Assembly (NCBI RefSeq): GCF_036867195.1
Contig: NZ_JBAJII010000001.1
Coordinates: 1,922,001-1,986,000 of the forward strand
DNA from: Arthrobacter sp. Soc17.1.1.1
GTDB taxonomy: Bacteria; Actinomycetota; Actinomycetes; Actinomycetales; Micrococcaceae
DNA: 64,000 nt
Direction: 5' to 3'
Below, one piece after another: positions 1-8,160 of this stretch; position 1 is the first letter of the stretch, and every line of letters starts with the position of its first letter. The position numbers were made by a program, and so were the translations under genes. Under the pieces are notes generated by a model, which saw only the letters and a list, made by a program, of their open reading frames with translations, searched no databases and was not told where the DNA came from.

Positions 1-767
1 TCGGGTCCTCGTCCGCCGGTGGCCTCGCGGAGTTCGGCTGCCACGTCGACCTGCTCATAGTTCAGTGTCTCGGCACCGATGTGCTGTTCGACTTGTTGTA
101 GCCGGTTGGCGATCCGGTCGATCACGATCACACGTTCGGCACCTCTAAGCTGCGCGGCGGCCGCAGCCATCTGCCCCACCCCACCGGCACCCCACACGGC
201 GACGACGTCCCCGGCCTGGACCTCGGCCTGATCGACACCGGTCCACCCCGTCGGGGCAGCGTCGGAGGCGAACAGCGCGGTCAGGTCGGGCACGCCGTCC
301 GGGACCGAGAATGCCCCCTGATCGGCGTAGGGCACCCGGATGTAGTCGGCATGGCTGCCGGCGTACCCGCCAAGGGCGTGCGAGTAACCGAAGCACCCCC
401 CTGGCGCGAAGCCCCATAATGCTTCCGTGATCGCAGGGTTGGGGTTGCCGTTGTCACACAGCGAGAACAGCTTGTTCTGGCAGTACCAGCACTTGCCGCA
501 ACTGATGAACGAGCACACCACGACCCGGTCGCCGACCTTGTGCTTCTGGACGCCGGTACCGACCTCGACGACCTCGCCGAGGAACTCATGACCCAGTACG
601 TCCCCGCTGCGCATGAAGGGGATGTACCCGCCGAGCAGATGTAGGTCGGACCCACACGTGGTGGTGAGGATGACGCGTAGGATCACATCGTGGGAATTGA
701 GGATCTTAGGATCGGGGACCTCCTCGACGGAGGTTTCATTGACCCCGGTCCAGCACAGCGCCTTCAT
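1..767 (-). CDS. Zinc-dependent alcohol/formaldehyde dehydrogenase, C-terminus beyond window
   Basis: Medium-chain dehydrogenase of the threonine dehydrogenase/formaldehyde dehydrogenase type, NAD(P)- and zinc-dependent. About 255 residues are visible and the gene runs off the left edge. The N-terminus has TTCGSDLHLLGG with the catalytic-zinc Cys and the GHE motif. A cysteine-rich structural-zinc loop follows (SCGKCWYCQNKLFSLC), then a Rossmann nucleotide fold with GAGGVG. The ATG is preceded by AGGAAGG and overlaps the stop of the upstream SRPBCC-like gene as ATGA, so the two are translationally coupled. It is the third gene of a leftward operon led by a second zinc dehydrogenase. The exact substrate cannot be read from the sequence. 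Confidence 0.9.
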   Translation of the reverse strand, partial: MKALCWTGVNETSVEEVPDPKILNSHDVILRVILTTTCGSDLHLLGGYIPFMRSGDVLGHEFLGEVVEVGTGVQKHKVGDRVVVCSFISCGKCWYCQNKLFSLCDNGNPNPAITEALWGFAPGGCFGYSHALGGYAGSHADYIRVPYADQGAFSVPDGVPDLTALFASDAAPTGWTGVDQAEVQAGDVVAVWGAGGVGQMAAAAAQLRGAERVIVIDRIANRLQQVEQHIGAETLNYEQVDVAAELREATGGRGP

Positions 768-1240
768 AGGATTCCTTCCTTACCGGCTCGCTTGGTCGCA
801 GCCTTGAGCAGCAGTCCGCCAGGGGTGCGCCTGCGTGTACCGTGTGGTGCCGGATCGACCTGGAGGACCTCACCGACTTCGATGAGCTGCTTTGCCTGGC
901 GCAGCGCCGAGCGCAGCGCCTGCTGCGGGGTTTCGCCCTTGGCCCGGGATGTCGCGCCGCCCGATGTGGAGGGTCCGCGGTGACGCAGCCGGGCGGTCAG
1001 CTCGGTGCCCTTGCCCCCGGGAGCGGGCCGCGTCCTGACCTCGACCGTGTCGCCCAGCCTCGCGAGGGGCTCGGGCCACTGGCCCTGCGGCGCCACCTCC
1101 TGGGGCGGACGGTTGATGGTAACTGCCCACCGTCGATCCTGAGACTCCTCGCCCGACGTCCTACTCGAGGACTGGATGACGCGGCGGATGATGATCCCGC
1201 CTGCACCGGCCAGGACGGCCATGCTCATTACTCGCTTCAT
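764..1240 (-). CDS. Short SRPBCC/cyclase-dehydrase-like protein
   Basis: Protein of 158 residues with a glycine-rich hydrophobic N-terminus that could be a weak membrane anchor. The middle (RRWAVTINRPPQEV, then RPAPGGKGTELTARL) and the end (ALRQAKQLIEVGEV) resemble the first strand and last strand/helix of polyketide cyclase/dehydrase SRPBCC proteins. The central part of that fold is much shorter than usual. It sits 49 bp downstream of the formaldehyde dehydrogenase-like gene and its TGA overlaps the ATG of the next dehydrogenase. Co-expression with two dehydrogenases suggests an accessory role, but no reaction can be assigned. The family call is inferred from motif order only. Confidence 0.7.
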   Translation of the reverse strand: MKRVMSMAVLAGAGGIIIRRVIQSSSRTSGEESQDRRWAVTINRPPQEVAPQGQWPEPLARLGDTVEVRTRPAPGGKGTELTARLRHRGPSTSGGATSRAKGETPQQALRSALRQAKQLIEVGEVLQVDPAPHGTRRRTPGGLLLKAATKRAGKEGIL

Positions 1241-1289
1241 GTGTTGCCTACCTTTCGAGGGGCGATGACTCCGTCGGACGTCACGGCGC

Positions 1290-2438
1290 TCAGCCCCCGG
1301 CCGGGTGGAGGACGACTTTGGTCCAGCCGTCTTCGCGGTTGTCGAAGTTCCGGTAACCCTCGGGGGCCTGGTCGAGCGTGAGTTCGTGGCTGACGAGGAA
1401 GGAGGGTTTGGCTTTTCCGCCGGCGATGAGGTCGCGTAGGGCCCGGTTGTACTTCTTCACCGGGCACTGGCCCGAGCCCATCGTCTGTCCCTTGAACCAG
1501 TAGTTGCCGTAATCGAAGGCCACCTGGCCCTGCTGGGCGAGTTCGTCGGGGCCGCCGGGGTCATGGGGGAGGAACACACCGACCACGCCGAGGCCGCCGA
1601 CGAACCGGACGGAATCCACGAGCCGGTTCAGGGTTTGGTTGGGGTGCTCGGTGCCCGAGGGGTCGTGGGCTTGGTAGCCGACGCATTCGCAGCCCCGGTC
1701 CGCCCCGAAGCCCATGGTCTGGTCCTTGACGGATTTCACCGGATCGACCACCGAGTCGTCGACCGGGATTGCTCCGATCTGTTCCGCCAGCTGCAGGCGA
1801 TCGCGCTGGCGGTCCACGACCATGACCTTGCCGGCGCCCTTGATGATGGCGGAGTAGGCGGCCATCAGACCCACCGGACCGGCACCGTAGATGACCACCG
1901 AGTCCCCCGGGTACACCCCGGCCATCTCGGTCGCATGCCAACCCGTGGGGAAGATGTCGGCGAGCATCACGTAATCGAGCTCTTTCTCCACCGCGTCCTC
2001 GCCCAGCCGCAGGCAGTTGAAGTCCCCATAGGGCACGCGCAGGTACTCGGCCTGACCGCCCTGATAGGGGCCCATATCAGCGAAGCCGTACGCTGCTCCA
2101 GCGAGCTTGGGCTCGGGCTGCATGGTCAGGCAGTAGTTGGTGAAACCCCGTTCGCAGTTCTTGCAGAATCCGCAGGCGATGTTGAACGGCAGTACGACAC
2201 GCTCGCCCACCTGTACTTTTCGCACCGCCGGGCCGGCCTCGATCACTTCGCCGAGGTTCTCGTGCCCGAAGGTACGTCCGGGTTCGAAACTGGTGCGGCC
2301 CTCGTACATGTGCAGGTCCGAGCCGCAGATGTTCGCCGACGTGATGCGGACCAGCACGTCGGCGGGATGTTCGATCCTGGCGTCCGGCACGTCCTCGACG
2401 CTGACGTCGTTCGGTCCCTTATAAACCACTGCCTTCAC
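1290..2438 (-). CDS. Glutathione-independent formaldehyde dehydrogenase-like zinc dehydrogenase
   Basis: A 382-residue medium-chain zinc dehydrogenase. Seen in order: CGSDLHMYEGR (catalytic zinc Cys), GHENLGEV, the structural-zinc cysteine cluster ACGFCKNCERGFTNYC, and a nucleotide-binding segment VVIYGAGPVGLMAAYSAI. Length and motif set fit the formaldehyde dehydrogenase/dismutase group that oxidises aldehydes without added glutathione. A GTG start is chosen because a strong AGGAGG lies just upstream and the protein then begins VKAVVYKG, the normal family N-terminus; a longer reading frame adds unrelated residues. First gene of a leftward operon with the SRPBCC-like and second dehydrogenase genes, divergent from a LysR regulator that probably controls it. 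Confidence 0.9.
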   Translation of the reverse strand: MKAVVYKGPNDVSVEDVPDARIEHPADVLVRITSANICGSDLHMYEGRTSFEPGRTFGHENLGEVIEAGPAVRKVQVGERVVLPFNIACGFCKNCERGFTNYCLTMQPEPKLAGAAYGFADMGPYQGGQAEYLRVPYGDFNCLRLGEDAVEKELDYVMLADIFPTGWHATEMAGVYPGDSVVIYGAGPVGLMAAYSAIIKGAGKVMVVDRQRDRLQLAEQIGAIPVDDSVVDPVKSVKDQTMGFGADRGCECVGYQAHDPSGTEHPNQTLNRLVDSVRFVGGLGVVGVFLPHDPGGPDELAQQGQVAFDYGNYWFKGQTMGSGQCPVKKYNRALRDLIAGGKAKPSFLVSHELTLDQAPEGYRNFDNREDGWTKVVLHPAGG

Positions 2439-2612
2439 GGTGAGCCTCCTTGAATTGATGCGGCAACGGAGATGACGGCGACCCAGCGGCCTCCTCGCCT
2501 TCGGCGACCCATCGAGGCAACCCATCAACGCACAACACGATTGTTCGCCTCACCCCAGATGGCGACCACGACATAATTCCTCCGGCACGTGAGCCAGGGG
2601 CTAACGTAAATC

Positions 2613-3623
2613 ATGGAGTTGCGACACCTGCGGTACTTCGTGGCAGTGGCCGAGGAGCGGCACTTCGGGCGCGCAGCCAGCAGGCTGCGCATCGCTGCCC
2701 CTTCTCTGTCCCAACAGATCAAGGTCCTGGAGCGTGACCTGCACGTCACCCTGCTCGAGCGCAGCCCTCGCCGTGTGGTCCTCACCCCCGCCGGGGAGGT
2801 GCTGCTCGAACACGCCCACGTCCTGCTGGCCCGCGCCGACCGTGCCCGCTCCGAAGTCCGCTGCGCCAACGGCCGTCATCGGCATATCAGCCTGCGCGTC
2901 GCCCCGGGCGTGGAACACATCCTGAAAGATCCCCTGGGCCGCCTCTCCGGGCTGGCCTCCGAGCTAGAGGTCACCGCTGTGACCGCCACCGACAGCGACG
3001 CGATCCGCGCGGTCCGGGACGGGCACACTGACGCCGCCATCGTGTGGGTGCGCTGCGCGCAGGACCAGGACCTTCCGGGGCGGCTCCTGGCTCGCGTGCC
3101 GGTACATCTGGCCCTGTCGGCCGAGCACCGGCTCGCCGCCGCGGAAAGTGTCCCAGTCACCGACCTCGTCGAGGAGACGGTCGTGATGGTCCCCCGCGAT
3201 CAGTTCCCCGGCATCTGCGACTACCTCCTCGCCCACCTGCTCCCCGCGGGCCCGTCCCGTCCCGACCAGGTACTCACCCCGCCGAATCTCATCAATGCAC
3301 CTGAAGCCCTCCTTCGCGCGGTCGCCGCAGGCCATGGGGTGGCACCGGTCGCACCGGCGGTGGCCGAGCACTTAGCGGTACCCGGGATCGTCGTCCGCCC
3401 CGTGGCGCCCCCCTTGCTCGCTCCCCTCGAACTGATCTGGCACGAACCCGCCCACCCCGCTCTCCCCGACGTCATCGCACTGCTCACCGATGTCGAAGGA
3501 CAAGCACCCGCTAGTGACCAGGGCGATGGGCGGCACCAAACCCCGTCTATAGCAGACCCTGCAGAACCACCACACCGACCGGAGCCGTCTCACCTGACAG
3601 GACTCCACGCCAGCTGGAGATGA
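2613..3623 (+). CDS. LysR-family transcriptional regulator
   Basis: A 336-residue regulator. The N-terminal winged helix-turn-helix is canonical (MELRHLRYFVAVAEERHFGR, then SLSQQIKVLERDL and LLERSPRRVVLTPAG), followed by a periplasmic-binding-protein-like effector domain from about residue 90. The divergent arrangement, with about 175 bp to the dehydrogenase operon, is the usual LysR layout and suggests it senses an aldehyde or alcohol and autoregulates. The C-terminal 35 residues after the effector domain are rich in Pro, His and Glu and look like a non-conserved tail. The effector is unknown. Confidence 0.9.
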   Translation: MELRHLRYFVAVAEERHFGRAASRLRIAAPSLSQQIKVLERDLHVTLLERSPRRVVLTPAGEVLLEHAHVLLARADRARSEVRCANGRHRHISLRVAPGVEHILKDPLGRLSGLASELEVTAVTATDSDAIRAVRDGHTDAAIVWVRCAQDQDLPGRLLARVPVHLALSAEHRLAAAESVPVTDLVEETVVMVPRDQFPGICDYLLAHLLPAGPSRPDQVLTPPNLINAPEALLRAVAAGHGVAPVAPAVAEHLAVPGIVVRPVAPPLLAPLELIWHEPAHPALPDVIALLTDVEGQAPASDQGDGRHQTPSIADPAEPPHRPEPSHLTGLHASWR

Positions 3624-3768
3624 CCCGCAGCACGACCCGCCTGGTCAGCGCGGGTTGCCCTTGCGGTCGATCGCCCGGCGCCACTGCATCTCGCCGTTGG
3701 TGCAATAGGCGATCGATCATTGCCTTTGATACTTCGGGTGAAGTCATTCACAGCCACTTCCTCTCTGA

Positions 3769-4164
3769 TCAGACCGGCGTAAGGCAGGCGGTCAGCCAGG
3801 TCAGGGCTTCGTTCCGGTGGGGGAAGTAGCGGCTCGGGTAGGGCGGGTTATGGACCACGGTGAAGTGATCTGCGATTGTCTTGTCGACAGGGGACGGACC
3901 CACCAGGGCCAGCGCCCCAATGTTCAGTTCCTTCGCGAAGTGGTTCAGGGCTTTACTGCTCAAGGTCACCATCTCGTTGAGCTCGACGAGCATCGGCGGA
4001 CGGGTACTCCTGCAGATCGCCTCAGCATGCTCGATGAAGGCGACTGCATCTGCCTCAGTAACGCTCATCCCCTCGGCCCAACCGACCGACAGAATCCCGT
4101 TACGCAGTTCCATCGTGAACGGCCTCAGCAGTTCCACAGGAGTACCCAGCCTCTTGCTGCACAC
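3769..4164 (-). CDS. STAS/SEC14-like small protein
   Basis: A 131-residue protein with alternating strands and helices of a SpoIIAA-like STAS fold: a strand pair (MELRNGILSVGW), a helix around AVAFIEHAEAI, a strand PPMLVELNEMV, then helix ALNHFAKEL and strand IGALALVGPSP. It closes with NPPYPSRYF and EALTWL, a pattern I associate with small STAS/SEC14-type proteins common in Arthrobacter. No catalytic residues are evident. A GTG start at the 5' end gives the full length; an internal ATG 17 codons later is possible. No operon partner. Function unknown. Confidence 0.65.
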   Translation of the reverse strand: MCSKRLGTPVELLRPFTMELRNGILSVGWAEGMSVTEADAVAFIEHAEAICRSTRPPMLVELNEMVTLSSKALNHFAKELNIGALALVGPSPVDKTIADHFTVVHNPPYPSRYFPHRNEALTWLTACLTPV

Positions 4165-4866
4165 AATCTCTCACTTCCTCTCTGAAGCTCGTGTACGACC
4201 GTCTGATAATCCTGGGGTACGCCGACTGTACCGACACGCGTAAGGCATTCACGCGTCAGACGGGTGATTGGCTGGCCGTGTCAGGGCCTCGTGTTCGTCG
4301 GTGAAGAAGCCGACCTCCTGATCGGACTGTTGTACAGGCGCGACCATGCCCCAATCCAAGGGCGCCTGTACGTGCTTACCCCGATTCGGGACGTTCGCAA
4401 ACCCATCCACCAGCGGGCGGCCAGAAGGTCTAGATTCGGTCGTGCATGCGCCATTTAGCGATCACAGAATGCCGCCATGAAGCGCTGCGATCCACTCCGG
4501 GGGAGTGATTGCGCGGCGCCCGAGCCGTTCGGGTGTCTTGTAATGCTTTAGGTTTGCGAGACACGTCTCAGCAGACAGACGACGAGGATCAGCGTTGCAG
4601 TTGAGGTACCTGTGCGGCCGTTTTCATCGTTCAGGCTAAACATCCCTTCGCCGGTCTCGCGGGGCTGACCGCGGGAAGGGGTGTCAGGAGGTACGGAGGA
4701 CGACCGGCTTGCGGGCAGTAGAACCGACTAGCCAGCCAGAACATGAAACGCATTAAGGCTGTCGTGTCCCGGGGCTCCGGGTTATCTCCATCGGTATCCC
4801 TTGCGGATCCGTCGAGTATCCGCACCGATCACGCTTTGCTGAGACATATTCCCTTACTGTGGTCCT
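4165..4866. other. Gene-poor stretch
   Basis: About 700 bp with no convincing gene. Short open frames here lack ribosome binding sites and recognisable domains. Base composition is more mixed than in the flanking chromosome. The only clear structure is a 10-bp perfect inverted repeat at 4332-4371. It probably holds decayed accessory DNA and the promoter of the small membrane protein that follows. Confidence 0.5.
4332..4371. repeat. Inverted repeat, 10-bp arms
   Basis: GTACAGGCGC at 4332-4341 is mirrored by GCGCCTGTAC at 4362-4371 around a 20-nt loop. No T-run follows, so it is not a typical terminator; it could be a remnant end or protein-binding site. Confidence 0.45.
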
Positions 4867-5040
4867 GTGAGAAGAACATTGAGCTGGTTGATACTGGCAG
4901 GCATGCTCGGCGGACTCTTCCTCCTTACCGTCGTACTAGATCGACTGCTCATGTTCTTCGCATTCTGCATCCCATTCCTGATCATCCTTGTGCTGATCGA
5001 TCGCAAGTCATCCCGCAGGCAGGATGAGAACAAGAAGTAG
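4867..5040 (+). CDS. Small membrane protein, 57 aa
   Basis: A 57-residue frame starting at GTG: VRRTLSWLILAGMLGG, then two hydrophobic stretches separated by a single Asp-Arg pair, and a basic, charged C-terminus ending RKSSRRQDENKK. The topology reads as a two-helix hairpin membrane protein with a cytoplasmic positively charged tail. There is no Shine-Dalgarno; TTGCTG and TTACTG elements lie shortly upstream, so a leaderless transcript is plausible. No homologue recognised. The strongly amphiphilic, stop-terminated composition argues it is real, but it is short. Confidence 0.5.
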   Translation: MRRTLSWLILAGMLGGLFLLTVVLDRLLMFFAFCIPFLIILVLIDRKSSRRQDENKK

Positions 5041-5202
5041 CTGGTAAATCGGGTTTTGTCTGATCACCAACGTGAAGTTGCTCAGAGCTAGGCCGATCGA
5101 GGACCGGCTTGCTGGCAGACTAGAAGAACGAGAATCGCGACAGCATCAAGCCACGTCCGGTAGCGTGACCGGACAATGTTTCGCAGGGGGACCAGGAGCA
5201 AC

Positions 5203-6191
5203 ATGGCATACGATCTGGAAAAAATGCTTGTAGTGGGAGTAGCTTCAAGTGCACTCTTCAATCTGTCGGATGCTGACTCTGTCTTCCGCGAGCACGGGGA
5301 AGCGGTCTATCGCGAGTATCAGGAGACCCACATTGACGAGGCGCTGGAGCCAGGGGTGGCTTTCCCATTCATCAAGCGCCTTCTGTCACTGAATGACCTT
5401 GCGCAGGGCGAAACGCCGCTGGTGGAGGTGATCGTGCTCTCAAGTAATGACCCGGAGACTGGCCTTCGCGTTATGCGATCCATAGCGCACCATGACCTAC
5501 CCATATCGCGCGCAATCTTCATGCAAGGACGATCACCTTTTGCTTTCATGGGTGCTCTCAACATGTCCTTGTTTTTGTCTCAGAACAAGAACGACGTTCG
5601 CATTGCCATATCGAAGGGTTTCGCCGCCGGTCAGGTGCTGGGCTTGCCCGCAGCTGATCTTGACGGCACCGACCTTCGCATCGCATTCGACTTTGACGGA
5701 GTCCTCGCTGATGATTCCTCGGAACGGGTCATGCAAACCGAGGTCTACCAGCGTTTCACGCAAATGAGACAGAACGCCTTACGGAACCTCTCCCAGAGGG
5801 CCGACTATCCGAGTTCCTCCGCGGCATCAACCGCATTCAAGACATTGAGGAGAAACTCGTGGAAGACCAGCCCGACTATAACCGCCGAGTACACGTCGCC
5901 ATCGTCACAGCCCGCAACGCTCCGTCTCACGAGCGAGTGGTCAGAACGCTTCAATCGTGGGGTGTTCGCGTCAATGACGCGTTCTTCCTTGGTGGAGTCG
6001 AGAAGGCAAAAGTGTTGCGCGTTCTCAAACCACATGTGTTTTTCGACGACCAGCTGCGCCACCTTGAGGGTGCTGCCGATGAGATCCCGAGCGTTCATGT
6101 TCCGTTCGGAGTTGTGAATGAAGCATCGGATACCGAGCTCGAGGATGAACAGGATGCTGACAGGTTGGTTGCGTCAGGCGTTGGCAGTTGA
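5203..6191 (+). pseudogene. 5'-nucleotidase (NT5C1-type), interrupted by a frameshift
   Basis: Encodes a HAD-fold 5'-nucleotidase of the cytosolic NT5C1 family, which dephosphorylates nucleoside monophosphates. The first frame gives MAYDLEKMLVVGVASSALF and the nucleophile motif IAFDFDGVLADDSSE. The second part, one frame back, gives HVAIVTARNAPSHERV, GVRVNDAFFLGG and HVFFDDQ, all family motifs. The frames join in a three-A run at 5762-5764, where one extra A would restore a continuous protein of about 329 residues. The start is taken at the ATG with AGGAG just upstream. Either a true mutation or an assembly error in a short A-run; the protein is otherwise complete. Lower GC than the core genes suggests acquired DNA. 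Confidence 0.8.
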
Positions 6192-6433
6192 CGCCATACG
6201 ACATAACGAAGATCTAGCGGTGGAGGATCAGCTAACGGGACGGCTTGCAGGGCGAGGCCGGCACAACCCTTGGGCTGAGCTCAGTACCAGCCTCATTGCT
6301 TCTGGAAGATCCTCCTGTGGATGGTTGGAGGAGTGTCCACACCCGGGGTGGGATTAGTGCAATGTATCCGGGATCCGCGGGTGAAGGTGTGTCTATCATC
6401 GCACCGAGGCGGCGACCGCTTTTGGGGGGCTAC

Positions 6434-7051
6434 ATGAGTGACGTGAGTTCCGCGGCAAATTCTCGTTGGTCCAAAGCTGCGTCAAGGGCAGAGGGCTTGG
6501 CAGATCTGGGCAGTGGGGCCGCCGTGCGACGCTACTTCTTCGTCGTCTTCCCGTGGATGGTTGTAGTCGCACTGTTAGTTGGTTTCGCCGTAGCGGCCAT
6601 CTGGCCAGATCCGGAACAGAATATGCTGCGGTCGGGGATCTACTTTGGTTTGATTCTGACCGGAATCGGCACTCTGGTTGTCGGCCTTGTTTATGGCAAC
6701 AAAATGGTAGGCCCCTTAGTTCAGCCCCGGCGAATGGGGGTCACGGTAGGCCTTACGGCTGATGAGACGAAGTATGTGCGCCGCCAGGTCCTGACTGGCA
6801 AGTCGACCGATCTTGAGAAGCTGCCGGTTCTCCGAGGGGCAGCTGTTCAAATACGTGAGGGTCTAGCCAGGCATTTGCTCACGGCGCCCGCCTTGCCGGC
6901 ACTTCTCGGCGGGCAAGCAGTGTCCCACGGGATAACGTCCGCCCTCGATGTGGTGATGATGCTGCTCCTACTGGCCTTGACAGTCCTCTGGGTTTTTATC
7001 GCCCACCAGTTCCGGCGAACGGGTTCGTTCCTCAACTCAACTCGGTCCTGA
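6434..7051 (+). CDS. Membrane protein of unknown function
   Basis: A 205-residue protein. After about 30 hydrophilic residues come two adjacent transmembrane segments (FFVVFPWMVVVALLVGFAV and FGLILTGIGTLVVGLVYG), a soluble loop of about 75 residues with a charged stretch (TADETKYVRRQVLTGKSTDL), then one more transmembrane helix (VVMMLLLLALTVLWVFIA) and a short basic tail. The ATG follows a run of six G that can serve as a ribosome binding site. Not recognised as a known family. It lies between a broken nucleotidase and a convergent small membrane protein in the lower-GC accessory stretch. Confidence 0.7.
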   Translation: MSDVSSAANSRWSKAASRAEGLADLGSGAAVRRYFFVVFPWMVVVALLVGFAVAAIWPDPEQNMLRSGIYFGLILTGIGTLVVGLVYGNKMVGPLVQPRRMGVTVGLTADETKYVRRQVLTGKSTDLEKLPVLRGAAVQIREGLARHLLTAPALPALLGGQAVSHGITSALDVVMMLLLLALTVLWVFIAHQFRRTGSFLNSTRS

Positions 7052-7198
7052 TCGCCATATCGGACCAAATCCTTGTTCAGGATGGCCTGAGGCCAACGAC
7101 CTGCTGTCGTAGGGCCCTCCACACTTGCTCCATGGGGATTCTGCCGCTGCCGTGTTCGGCGCTCCTTGCAGGCGCCCGACCCGCGATCCCTTACTGGG

Positions 7199-7363
7199 CT
7201 ATTTGGGTTGGTGATCGTTCCGGGTCGGCGCATCCACGAGTTGCTCCAGCAAGGCGGCACTTCTCTCACCCGCATCGCGGATCCGATGCAGTGCACCGAT
7301 GATGCTGATGCTAGAGAACAGGATGACGAGTATGAGTACGGCCAGAAACCAGCGAAGAACCAT
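7199..7363 (-). CDS. Small single-pass membrane protein, 54 aa
   Basis: A 54-residue frame: MVLRWFLAVLILVILFSSIS forms a clear transmembrane helix, followed by a soluble tail of about 30 residues with a helical stretch (RIRDAGERSAALLEQL) and a polar end. AGGACAG nine bases before the ATG can be the ribosome binding site and lies at the edge of the tandem 16-bp repeat. Convergent with the 205-residue membrane protein. No known family; its small size makes the call tentative. Confidence 0.5.
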   Translation of the reverse strand: MVLRWFLAVLILVILFSSISIIGALHRIRDAGERSAALLEQLVDAPTRNDHQPK

Positions 7364-7368
7364 ACCGC

Positions 7369-7400
7369 TACTGTCCTATACGAGTACTGTCCTATACGAA
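7369..7400 (-). repeat. Two tandem 16-bp repeats upstream of the small membrane gene
   Basis: Two head-to-tail copies, TACTGTCCTATACGAG at 7369-7384 and TACTGTCCTATACGAA at 7385-7400, identical in 15 of 16 bases. They lie directly upstream of the leftward 54-residue gene, and the nearer copy contains its likely ribosome binding site (AGGACAG on the minus strand). Each contains TATAGG on the minus strand, so a duplicated promoter or operator is possible. Confidence 0.6.
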
Positions 7401-7458
7401 CCGCTGCGATCTTGGAAGTGGCTTTCCGAGCGTCGCGATTCGTGCGTTAACCGATCCT

Positions 7459-7773
7459 TCAGTGAGCATTCCGTCGGCGCGACGAGGCTGACACCTGGTC
7501 GGGGAAGTCCTCACCGATCCCATCAGGTTCGTAAAAGCCCTTCACGAAACCCCGCACCTCCGCCACGAGCTCGTCACGCGTCATGGAGGGCACGGAGATC
7601 GAGGGCTCGTCGGCCGAACTAGCGATGAATCGACTCGCGTTGAAACCGTAGGTTCCGTCAGCTGGTCCGTTCAACCAGGAGAAGTCGTAACTGAGCGCAC
7701 CGCTTGGCTGACGCCTCTCGCTGATACGAAATAGCTCATCATCGACGATGACCTCGAAGGGTGAACCGCCCTG
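7459..7773 (-). pseudogene. 3' fragment of an unknown gene cut by the IS element
   Basis: A leftward open frame that emerges from the left end of the IS element with no start of its own near that edge. Reading out of the IS it gives GGSPFEVIVDDELFRISE, then DFSWLNGPADGTYGFNASRF and DELVAEVRGFVKGFY, and stops normally. The 5' part is not found on the far side of the IS, so the gene is truncated rather than simply interrupted. Short acidic protein resembling small uncharacterised proteins of Arthrobacter; function unknown. An internal ATG at 7674 could start a 71-residue product. Confidence 0.55.
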
Positions 7774-7815
7774 GGTTTGATGGAGACTCCTGACCTTGGA
7801 AACGAGAATAGAGTC

Positions 7816-8160
7816 ATGGCATCAAGTCAGGGAGCTGGGAAGCCGACCGCTCGTCGGTATTCGCCGGAGGAGAAAGCCGCAGCGGTCCGGATGGTGCGGA
7901 CCTTGCGGGCAGAGCTCGGGACTGAGTACGGGACAGTTCACCGGGTCGCATCGCAGCTCGGGTACGGGACGGAATCGGTACGAGCATGGGTCCGGCAGGC
8001 CGACGTCGATGAAGGACAGGTCCCTGGTGTGAGTACCGCCGAGGCCAGACAGATGCGCGAGCTCGAGCAAGAGAATCGGGAACCACGTCGGGCGAACGAG
8101 ATCCTCAAACGGGCCGCGAGTTTCTTCGGGGCGGAGCTCGACCGCCAACACCGGAAATAG
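7816..8160 (+). CDS. IS3-family transposase OrfA
   Basis: A 114-residue DNA-binding subunit. It has the helix-turn-helix segment (RRYSPEEKAAAVRMVRTL, then VASQLGYGTESVRAWVRQAD) and the C-terminal leucine-zipper-like helix (MRELEQENREPRRANEILKR). The position usually occupied by Leu in ENRELRRAN is Pro here, which could disturb the coiled coil. The ATG giving MASSQG is preferred over a frame-open ATG 39 bases upstream next to the terminal repeat. Its stop lies inside the region overlapping orfB; the fused transposase is expected to arise by a -1 frameshift. Confidence 0.85.
   Translation: MASSQGAGKPTARRYSPEEKAAAVRMVRTLRAELGTEYGTVHRVASQLGYGTESVRAWVRQADVDEGQVPGVSTAEARQMRELEQENREPRRANEILKRAASFFGAELDRQHRK

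Noticed and set aside
4264..4458. 64-codon plus-strand frame
   Set aside because: No ribosome binding site and spans an inverted repeat; coding signal not convincing.
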